From the NCBI GenBank assembly GCA_014337915.1, contig QUBU01000001.1:62001-126000 (forward strand): a DNA stretch of 64,000 nucleotides, written 5' to 3'. The first letter of the stretch is position 1; every line of letters begins with the position of its first letter. The translations under genes were made by a program, and so were the position numbers. Source of the stretch: Gammaproteobacteria bacterium. GTDB taxonomy: Bacteria > Pseudomonadota > Gammaproteobacteria > Steroidobacterales > GCA-2729495. This document shows, in pieces, positions 19,738-26,123 of this stretch. The notes beneath the pieces were generated by a model. That model searched no databases. It worked only from the letters and a program-made list of their open reading frames with translations, and was not told the origin of the DNA.

Positions 19738-21129
19738 TCAGCCTGGTGGTTCAGGGTTTTCCGGCTCCACATGGAGCAGCAACCCCTCGACGCGTACGAT
19801 GCGCAGACGGTCGCCCTGATGCACGGGTTGGCTGCAGTGCGCCGACCAGCGTTCGCCCTGCGCGAAGACGGCGCCTGACCCGCGAAAGTCTTCGAGGGCC
19901 TCGGCGGGCTTGCCAACCAGGCTTTCCAGGCCGCTCACGACGGGGCGCCGGTGCATGCGGACCAGCGCCAGCAACAGGCCCAGGAGCGCCAGCCCGGCGA
20001 CGCCGGCCACGCTGCCAATGAGGCCGCGCGAGATCGTGAAGCCCGGGATGTCCGTATCGAGGAGCAGGATCGAGCCGAAGACGAAAGCGACGATACCGCC
20101 GAGGCCGAGCGTGCCGAAGCTGGGCACGAACGCCTCGGCGATGAACAGGGCCACGCCGAGTGCTATCAGGCCGAGCCCGGCGAAGTTAACCGGCAGGAGC
20201 TGGAAGGCGAACAGGGCCAGCAGCAGGCAGATCGTACCCACGACACCCGGCAGGTAGGTGCCCGGGTTGTAGCCCTCGAGGAGCAGGCCGTAGATGCCGA
20301 CGAGGAGCAGTATGTAGGCAACGTTGGGGTCGGTGATCGTCGCCAGCAGGCGCGTCCGCCAGTCCGGGTCGTGATGCAGCAGCTGCAGGCCGCTGGTGGC
20401 GAGTGTCACCTCAGCCTGGCCCAGCTGCACCTTGCGGCCATCGGCCGCGGCGAGCAGGGCCTGGATATCCGGTGCGATGAAATCGATGACGTTCTCGCGC
20501 AGTGCCGCCTCGGCCGTGAGGCTCACTGCTTCGCGAACCGCGCGCTCGGCCCAGTCTGCATTTCGATGGCGCAGCGAGGCGAGGCCACGGATGTAGGCGA
20601 CGGCATCGTTGATGGCCTTGCGCTCCGGCGCCGAACCGGGTTGCGGTGGCCTGGCCTCGGTCTCGTCGCCAGCGGCCGGCGACTTCGTGGGCGAGCGCTC
20701 GTCGGGCGCACTGCCGCCGATCTGCACGGGTGTTGCCGCACCCAGGTTGGTGGCCGGCGCCATAACCGCAAGATGACTGGCATAGAGGATGTAGGTTCCG
20801 GCGCTGGCCGCCCTCGATCCTGCCGGGGCCACGAACGTCGCCACCGGCACCGTCGATGCCAGGATGGCCTTGTTGATGTCCCGCATGGCGGCATCCAGGC
20901 CACCAGGAGTATCCATCTCGATGATCACCAGCCTGGCACCGGTGGCTTCCGCCTTGCCGATGCCCCGCACGATGTAGTCGCTGGTGGCCGGGCCGATGGC
21001 ACCGCGGATTTCCAGGCGCAGGCCGACAGCCGCCACCTCCGGAGGATCGGCTGCGGACGCGGCGAGCGGGGCTGCTGCCAGCAGCCCGCCTGCCAGGAAA
21101 CCGAGGATTGCGCCGGTACCCGTCCTCAT
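19738..21129 (-). CDS. nfeD: NfeD-family membrane serine protease
   Basis: 463 residues in three parts. A signal peptide ([20 protein letters not shown] then AASAA) precedes a ClpP-like protease domain with EMDTPGGL and the nucleophile Ser109 in SRAASAGTY; the general-base Lys is probably Lys171 in [12 protein letters not shown]. Between them is an unusual Pro/Glu-rich linker (about 139-169). Four or more membrane helices follow (about 245-400), then a C-terminal OB-like NfeD domain. The start was taken at 21129; ATG 21141 would add four residues. Divergent from the DAHP synthase gene and followed by slipin. Confidence 0.9.
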   Translation of the reverse strand: MRTGTGAILGFLAGGLLAAAPLAASAADPPEVAAVGLRLEIRGAIGPATSDYIVRGIGKAEATGARLVIIEMDTPGGLDAAMRDINKAILASTVPVATFVAPAGSRAASAGTYILYASHLAVMAPATNLGAATPVQIGGSAPDERSPTKSPAAGDETEARPPQPGSAPERKAINDAVAYIRGLASLRHRNADWAERAVREAVSLTAEAALRENVIDFIAPDIQALLAAADGRKVQLGQAEVTLATSGLQLLHHDPDWRTRLLATITDPNVAYILLLVGIYGLLLEGYNPGTYLPGVVGTICLLLALFAFQLLPVNFAGLGLIALGVALFIAEAFVPSFGTLGLGGIVAFVFGSILLLDTDIPGFTISRGLIGSVAGVAGLALLGLLLALVRMHRRPVVSGLESLVGKPAEALEDFRGSGAVFAQGERWSAHCSQPVHQGDRLRIVRVEGLLLHVEPENPEPPG

Positions 21130-21186
21130 GCCGGCGATCATAGCAGGGCCGCAGCATCCACCACGGCCAACGCGGTGGCGAATCGC

Positions 21187-21192
21187 TAGAAT
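21187..21192 (+). promoter_or_regulatory. Candidate -10 box next to the DAHP synthase start
   Basis: TAGAAT lies 8 bases before the ATG at 21201, and no Shine-Dalgarno is visible between them. If it is the -10 element, the message would be leaderless. No convincing -35 is present. Confidence 0.35.
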
Positions 21193-21200
21193 GGCAGCCG

Positions 21201-22547
21201 ATGGACAACGCCCCGTCAAATGCGCCATGGAAGCCCGACAGCTGGCAGGCTCGCAAGGCCGTGCAGCTGCCGGTGTATCGCGACGCAGCTGCCCTCGCCA
21301 GCACGATCGCGGAGCTGGGGCGCCTGCCGCCGCTGGTGACCAGCTGGGAAATCGAAGCACTGAAGGCGCGGCTGGCCCAGGCGCAGCAGGGCCGGGCATT
21401 TGTGCTCCAGGGCGGCGACTGTGCCGAGACCTTTGCCGATTGCAGCTCGGAGAATATCGTCCAGAAACTCAAGATCCTGCTGCAGATGAGCATGGTCATC
21501 GTGGCAGGCCTGAAGCGACCCGTGGTGCGTGTCGGACGCATTGCCGGGCAGTACGCCAAGCCGCGCTCCGATGACCTGGAGACCCGTGATGGCCTGGCCC
21601 TGCCAAGCTACCGGGGTGACCTCGTCAACCGTTCCGCGTTCACGGCGACGGACCGCGAGCCGGACCCCGCGTTGATGTTGCGCGGTTACGAGTACGCGGC
21701 CCTGACCCTGAATTTCGTACGCGGACTCATCGATGGCGGCTTCGCCGACATCCATCATCCGGAGAACTGGAATCTTGCCTTCGTCAGCCAGTCACCGATG
21801 GCGGATCGCTACCACCAGGTCATGCGCCGCGTAACCGACGGACTGGCCTTTTTCGAGGCCGTCACGGGCACCAGGGTTGACGACGCAAGGCGTATCGATT
21901 TCTTCGCCTCACACGAGGGGCTCAACCTGTACTACGAGCAGGCCCAGACCCGCTGGCTCAGGCATCGCAGCCGCTGGTACGACCTGACGACGCACTATCC
22001 ATGGATCGGCGCGCGCACGGCGGCTGTCGATGGTGCCCACGTGGAGTACTTCCGCGGCATCGCCAACCCGATCGGCGTCAAGATCGGGCCGGCGACCACC
22101 ACGGATGACCTGCTCAGACTGGCTGCTGTGCTCAATCCGGCCAACGAGCCGGGTCGCCTGACCTTCATCCACCGGCTGGGCGCGCAACGCATTGCCTCGG
22201 TCCTGCCGGGCATGATCGAGGCGGTGCGCCGGGCCGGCGCCACGGTGCTCTGGGTCTGCGATCCGATGCACGGCAATACCGAGCTGCTCGGTTCCGGTTA
22301 CAAGACGCGGCGCTTCGACCGCATCCTCGATGAACTGGAAGCGGCATTCCGCATCCACGGCGAACTGGGCACGCATCTCGGCGGGGTGCACCTGGAGCTG
22401 ACCGGGGACCACGTGACCGAGTGCATCGGTGGTGCCCGGGGCCTGACCGAGCAGGATCTGCACCGTGCCTACCGGACCCAGGTGGACCCGCGCCTGAACT
22501 ACGAGCAGGCCCTGGAAGTTGCCATGCGCATTGCCGACCGGGGCTGA
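21201..22547 (+). CDS. Class II 3-deoxy-7-phosphoheptulonate (DAHP) synthase
   Basis: First step of the shikimate pathway, condensing phosphoenolpyruvate and erythrose 4-phosphate. The 448-residue length and motifs are those of the plant-like class II enzymes, not the AroF/G/H type: WKPDSWQARKAVQLPVY at the N-terminus, the metal-binding Cys in FVLQGGDCAETF, KRPVVRVGRIAGQYAKPRS, SYRGDLVN, PIGVKIGP, VLWVCDPMHGNTE and HLELTGDHVTECIGG. Feedback sites cannot be judged. It starts 71 bases from the divergent nfeD and is followed 3 bases later by the uracil-DNA glycosylase gene. Confidence 0.95.
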   Translation: MDNAPSNAPWKPDSWQARKAVQLPVYRDAAALASTIAELGRLPPLVTSWEIEALKARLAQAQQGRAFVLQGGDCAETFADCSSENIVQKLKILLQMSMVIVAGLKRPVVRVGRIAGQYAKPRSDDLETRDGLALPSYRGDLVNRSAFTATDREPDPALMLRGYEYAALTLNFVRGLIDGGFADIHHPENWNLAFVSQSPMADRYHQVMRRVTDGLAFFEAVTGTRVDDARRIDFFASHEGLNLYYEQAQTRWLRHRSRWYDLTTHYPWIGARTAAVDGAHVEYFRGIANPIGVKIGPATTTDDLLRLAAVLNPANEPGRLTFIHRLGAQRIASVLPGMIEAVRRAGATVLWVCDPMHGNTELLGSGYKTRRFDRILDELEAAFRIHGELGTHLGGVHLELTGDHVTECIGGARGLTEQDLHRAYRTQVDPRLNYEQALEVAMRIADRG

Positions 22548-22550
22548 GGC

Positions 22551-23240
22551 ATGCTCCGTCGGCGAGAGAGTCCGGAAACCGCGTCATTCACGCCGGATTG
22601 CGTGCGTTGCCCTCGGCTGGCCGGGTTTCTGCACGAGATCCGGCACAAGCACCCCGGCTACTACGCGCGTCCCGTACCCTCATTCGGTGACCCCGATGCA
22701 CGGCTGCTGGTGGTGGGCCTTGCACCGGGGCTGCATGGCGCCAATGCCACCGGGCGGCCATTCACCGGGGATCATGCGGGACTGCTGCTCTACGAGACAC
22801 TCCATGCCTTTGGATTTTCGAGCAAGCCACTGAGCCAGTCCGCCACCGACGGGCTCATGCTCGACGATTGCCGCATCACCAACGCCGTGCGCTGCGTGCC
22901 GCCACAGAACAAGCCCGACGGCAGCGAAGTGCAGGCCTGCAATGACTACCTGCGTCAGGAACTGGAGATGCTGCCAGCTGGCTCCGTGGTGCTCGCACTG
23001 GGTGCCATTGCCCACGGCGCGACACTCCGCGCCCTGGGACTGCGCGGCGCCGCGTTTCCGTTCGGTCACGCCCGGCGCCACGTACTGCCGGACGGCCGAC
23101 ATCTGTTCGACAGCTTCCACTGCAGCCGCTACAACACGCAGACCCGCCGCCTGACGCCCATCATGTTCCGCGACGTGTTCGCAGCGATTCGCGATGAACT
23201 GGGTTCCGCCGGCGCCCGAGACAATGGCCAGTCCATTTGA
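22551..23240 (+). CDS. Uracil-DNA glycosylase, family 5-like (UdgB type, Fe-S)
   Basis: 229-residue DNA repair glycosylase removing uracil and related bases. Motif 1, GLAPGLHGANATGRPFTGD, is the family 5 form (an alanine-proline pair instead of the Asp/Glu of other families). Motif 2 reads SFHCSRYNTQTRRLT; UdgB enzymes usually have His-Pro-Ser here, so Pro is replaced by Cys. Four cysteines suited to an iron-sulfur cluster are in CVRC, AVRCVPP and QACNDYL. It starts 3 bases after the DAHP synthase gene and overlaps uvrC by 17 bases, placing two DNA repair enzymes on one transcript. Confidence 0.88.
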   Translation: MLRRRESPETASFTPDCVRCPRLAGFLHEIRHKHPGYYARPVPSFGDPDARLLVVGLAPGLHGANATGRPFTGDHAGLLLYETLHAFGFSSKPLSQSATDGLMLDDCRITNAVRCVPPQNKPDGSEVQACNDYLRQELEMLPAGSVVLALGAIAHGATLRALGLRGAAFPFGHARRHVLPDGRHLFDSFHCSRYNTQTRRLTPIMFRDVFAAIRDELGSAGARDNGQSI

Positions 23241-25053
23241 TGCTGCCGCGTTCCTGCGCACGCTGACGCAGCGTCCCGGCGTTTATCGCATGCTGGACGC
23301 CGACGGCAAGGTGCTCTACGTCGGGAAGGCGAAGCACCTGAAGCGCCGCGTCGCCAGTTACTTCGGTAAGCGTCCCCAGGACGCCAAGACCAGGACGTTG
23401 CTGCAGGCGGTCGCGTCCATGGATGTGACGGTGACCGGTACGGAGCAGGAGGCGCTGCTCCTCGAGTACAACCTCATCAAGACTCACAAGCCGCGCTTCA
23501 ACGTGGTGTTGCGCGATGACAAGAGTTATCCGTACATCCACGTGAGTACCGATCAGGAGTTTCCGCTCTTTGAGTTCCACCGCGGCAGCCGGACCGGAGC
23601 CGGGCGCTTTTTCGGTCCGTTTCCCGATGCTGGAGCGGTCCGCGCGACACTGCAGCAGCTGCAGAAGCTGTTCCGCATCCGCCAGTGCAGTGACACGTAC
23701 TTCGCCAACCGCAGCCGTCCCTGCCTGCAGTACCAGATCCAGCGGTGTACGGCGCCCTGTGTCGGCCTGATCGATGCAGCCGACTACCGGCGCGACGTGG
23801 AGGATGCCATCCGCTTCATAGAGGGGCGGGGTGCCGATGTCCTCGAAGGACTGGCGGCGCGGATGGAGCAGAGTGCGGCGCAGCTCGACTACGAGCGTGC
23901 CGCCCGTTATCGCGACCAGATCGCAGCGATCCGCCGGGTGCAGCAGCAGCAGGCCATCGACAGTGGTGGCGAGACCGATCTCGACGCGCTGGGCCTGGCG
24001 GAGGAGCAGGGCCAGCACTGCGTGGCCATCCTGATGATCCGTGGCGGGCGCGTGCTGGGTAGCCGGGTACTGTATCCGAGGGTTGCCGATGGAACGTCCG
24101 CGGGGGAGATCCTCTCGGCGGTGATACTCCAGCATTACCTCGCACAATCAGCGCCACCGGAGATCCTCCTGTCAGCGCCGGTCGCCGATGCGGACCTGCT
24201 CGCCCAGATGCTCACCGGGCGTAGCGGTCATGCGGTCGCCCTGCGCCAGCGCGTGCGTGGCCAGCGGCGTCGCTGGATCTTGCTGGCCGTGGGAAACGCG
24301 GCGGAGGGCGCACGCTCCAGGGCCGCCGCTGCTGCGACCCTGCAGGAGCAGTACCGGCAGCTGGGCGAGGCGCTGGCACTGCCCACGGTCCCGGAGCGCG
24401 TGGAGTGCTTCGACATCAGCCACACTCAGGGTGGCGAAACGGTGGCCTCCTGCGTGGTGTTCAATGCGGCAGGACCGGCCAGATCCGATTACCGGCGTTA
24501 CAACATCCGCAGTGCCGAAGCGGGTGACGACTACGAGGCCCTGGCCGAAGCGGTGGCCAGGCGCTTCGCCCCGGGCAAGCTGGCCCAGACCGTCGTTCCG
24601 GACCTGTTGCTGATCGATGGTGGGCGCGGGCAGCTCGCGCGCGTCAGCCAGGTACTGGAGGAACTCGGCCTGGCATCACTGCCGGTGTTCGGGATCGCCA
24701 AGGGGACCGGCAGGCGGCCGGACCAGGACCGCATTGTCGGGCTGCACCAGGCCGCAGCGCTTGACCTGCCAGCCGGCAGCCCGGCCATGCATCTGCTGCA
24801 GCAACTGCGCGATGAGGCCCACCGCTTTGCGCTGACCGGCCACCGGCAGCGCCGCGGCCGCAAGCAGGCCAGTTCGTCACTGGAGGAAATTCCCGGGCTC
24901 GGTCCCCGGCGGCGTCGGGCACTGCTGCGGCACTTTGGCGGCCTGCAGGGCATTGCCCGCGCAGGCATCGAGGACCTGGCGGCCGCGGCGGGCATCAGCC
25001 GTGCGCTTGCCGGCCGGATCTACGGCCGGTTTCACGATGATGGCAATACCTGA
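23224..25053 (+). CDS. uvrC: Excinuclease ABC subunit C
   Basis: Dual-incision endonuclease of nucleotide excision repair. About 609 residues. The GIY-YIG nuclease starts at PGVYRMLDADGKVLYVGKAK; four Cys, possible metal ligands, occur around CSDTYF, RPCLQYQIQRCTAPC; the UVR (UvrB-binding) motif is around RMEQSAAQLDYERAARYRDQ; the RNase H-like second nuclease contains VECFDISHTQG and LLIDGGRGQL; two helix-hairpin-helix motifs end the chain (EIPGLGPRRRRALLRHFGG). ATG 23224 was chosen since the family begins about here; it overlaps the UDG gene. pgsA and three tRNA genes follow, as in E. coli. Confidence 0.97.
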   Translation: MASPFDAAAFLRTLTQRPGVYRMLDADGKVLYVGKAKHLKRRVASYFGKRPQDAKTRTLLQAVASMDVTVTGTEQEALLLEYNLIKTHKPRFNVVLRDDKSYPYIHVSTDQEFPLFEFHRGSRTGAGRFFGPFPDAGAVRATLQQLQKLFRIRQCSDTYFANRSRPCLQYQIQRCTAPCVGLIDAADYRRDVEDAIRFIEGRGADVLEGLAARMEQSAAQLDYERAARYRDQIAAIRRVQQQQAIDSGGETDLDALGLAEEQGQHCVAILMIRGGRVLGSRVLYPRVADGTSAGEILSAVILQHYLAQSAPPEILLSAPVADADLLAQMLTGRSGHAVALRQRVRGQRRRWILLAVGNAAEGARSRAAAAATLQEQYRQLGEALALPTVPERVECFDISHTQGGETVASCVVFNAAGPARSDYRRYNIRSAEAGDDYEALAEAVARRFAPGKLAQTVVPDLLLIDGGRGQLARVSQVLEELGLASLPVFGIAKGTGRRPDQDRIVGLHQAAALDLPAGSPAMHLLQQLRDEAHRFALTGHRQRRGRKQASSSLEEIPGLGPRRRRALLRHFGGLQGIARAGIEDLAAAAGISRALAGRIYGRFHDDGNT

Positions 25054-25074
25054 AACCCGCGGCCCCTGCCGGGC

Positions 25075-25080
25075 TAGAAT
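25075..25080 (+). promoter_or_regulatory. Candidate -10 box next to the pgsA start
   Basis: TAGAAT in the 36-base gap after uvrC ends 9 bases before the pgsA ATG, with no Shine-Dalgarno of note. A weak CTGAAA lies 19 bases further upstream. Same arrangement as upstream of the DAHP synthase gene. Confidence 0.35.
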
Positions 25081-25089
25081 GGGACCAGA

Positions 25090-25686
25090 ATGCAGCCAGA
25101 TTCTCCGACAGACGCCCGGCACTACCCGCAGTTCAACGTCGCCACGGCGCTGACCTGGCTGCGTATTGCGGCCATCCCGGCAGTCGCGGTGATCTTCTAC
25201 TGGCCTTCCGCATGGGCGAAGCCGCTGTCCTGCCTGGCGTTCACGGTGGCAGGCCTGACCGACCTGCTCGACGGCTACCTGGCGCGCCGCATGGGCCAGA
25301 CTTCGAGGTTTGGTGCATTCCTGGACCCGGTGGCGGACAAACTGATGGTGGCCGTCGCCCTGATCCTGATCCTGCAGGCCGACCCACGGGTCGTCATTGC
25401 CCTGGTGGCCGCCATCATCATCGGCAGGGAAATCGCCGTTTCCGCCTTGCGCGAGTGGATGGCGGAGATCGGTGCCCGCAGTCGCGTCGCGGTATCCGGC
25501 ATCGGGAAGGCCAAGACCACCATGCAGATGATCGGCCTCGGTGCCATGCTGTACGAGCGGGACCTGTACGGCCTGCCGGTGTACGACATCGGCCTGGCCC
25601 TGCTGATCGTGGCAGCCGGAATCACCCTCTGGTCGATGGTCGGCTACATCAAGGCTGCATGGCCCGGGCTCACCGGCGACCACTAA
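25090..25686 (+). CDS. pgsA: CDP-diacylglycerol-glycerol-3-phosphate 3-phosphatidyltransferase
   Basis: Membrane enzyme committing CDP-diacylglycerol to phosphatidylglycerol and cardiolipin. 198 residues with four to six hydrophobic helices. The CDP-alcohol phosphatidyltransferase signature is complete from LLDGYLARRMGQTSRFGAF to LDPVADK, which holds the four Asp that bind metals and substrate. The N-terminus FNVATALTWLRIAAIPAV is typical of PgsA. It lies 36 bases after uvrC and ahead of the tRNA cluster, an arrangement shared with E. coli uvrC-pgsA-glyW-cysT-leuZ. Confidence 0.95.
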   Translation: MQPDSPTDARHYPQFNVATALTWLRIAAIPAVAVIFYWPSAWAKPLSCLAFTVAGLTDLLDGYLARRMGQTSRFGAFLDPVADKLMVAVALILILQADPRVVIALVAAIIIGREIAVSALREWMAEIGARSRVAVSGIGKAKTTMQMIGLGAMLYERDLYGLPVYDIGLALLIVAAGITLWSMVGYIKAAWPGLTGDH

Positions 25687-25694
25687 AGCCTTCC

Positions 25695-25722
25695 TTGACA
25701 GCCGGACGCGCCCCGATACCAT
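25695..25722 (+). promoter_or_regulatory. Promoter of the tRNA cluster
   Basis: A consensus -35 TTGACA (25695-25700), a 16-base spacer and a TACCAT -10 (25717-25722) precede tRNA-Gly by 16 bases, followed by the GC-rich discriminator typical of stable-RNA promoters. This is the best sigma-70 promoter match in the window. Confidence 0.65.
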
Positions 25723-25738
25723 ATGCGGCTCTCGTGAG

Positions 25739-25814
25739 GCGGGAATAGCTCAGTTGGTAGAGCGATACCTTGCCAAGGTATAGGTCGCCGGTTCGAGCCC
25801 GGTTTCCCGCTCCA
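25739..25814 (+). tRNA. tRNA-Gly (GCC)
   Basis: 76-base cloverleaf. Acceptor arms GCGGGAA and TTCCCGC pair exactly, with CCA encoded. The anticodon stem ATACC/GGTAT holds loop TTGCCAA with anticodon GCC, and the T arm contains GGTTCGAGCCC. It corresponds in position to E. coli glyW. Confidence 0.97.
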
Positions 25815-25897
25815 TAACCCCTTGCGCACAGCAGGCCTGGTCTGGCAGCCGCCCGGCCGCGAGGTACCCTGCGCCGGCGATTGCCGGACAGGCGCTG

Positions 25898-25906
25898 TGC
25901 TACAGT
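25898..25906 (+). promoter_or_regulatory. Candidate extended -10 promoter for tRNA-Cys/tRNA-Leu
   Basis: TGCTACAGT, an extended -10 element (TG, one base, then TACAGT), lies in the 112-base gap between tRNA-Gly and tRNA-Cys, about 20 bases before tRNA-Cys. It could allow separate transcription of the last two tRNAs. Confidence 0.4.
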
Positions 25907-25926
25907 GCGGCCGCATCAGCAGCCGG

Positions 25927-26000
25927 GGCTAGGTGGCAGAGTGGTCATGCAGCGGCCTGCAAAGCCGTGTACGCCGGTTCGATTCCGACCCTAGCCTCCA
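25927..26000 (+). tRNA. tRNA-Cys (GCA)
   Basis: 74-base tRNA. Acceptor GGCTAGG pairs with CCTAGCC, followed by T and an encoded CCA. The anticodon loop CTGCAAA carries GCA, and CGGTTCGATTCCG forms the T arm. Same order as E. coli cysT. Confidence 0.97.
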
Positions 26001-26014
26001 CTGCTACCAACGAT

Positions 26015-26100
26015 GCCCGGGTGGCGGAACTGGTAGACGCAGCGGACTTAAAATCCGCCGGACCGCAAGGACCGTGCCGGTTCGACTCCGGCCCTGGGCA
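26015..26100 (+). tRNA. tRNA-Leu (UAA), no encoded CCA
   Basis: 86-base class II tRNA with a long variable arm (around CCGGACCGCAAGGACCG). Acceptor GCCCGGG pairs with CCTGGGC (one G-T pair); the anticodon loop CTTAAAA gives UAA. Unlike its two neighbours the 3' end reads ...GGGCA then GTC, so CCA must be added after transcription. The convergent repeat-protein gene ends 24 bases away. Confidence 0.96.
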
Positions 26101-26123
26101 GTCTGCCCGCCGGCCGCGCCAGC

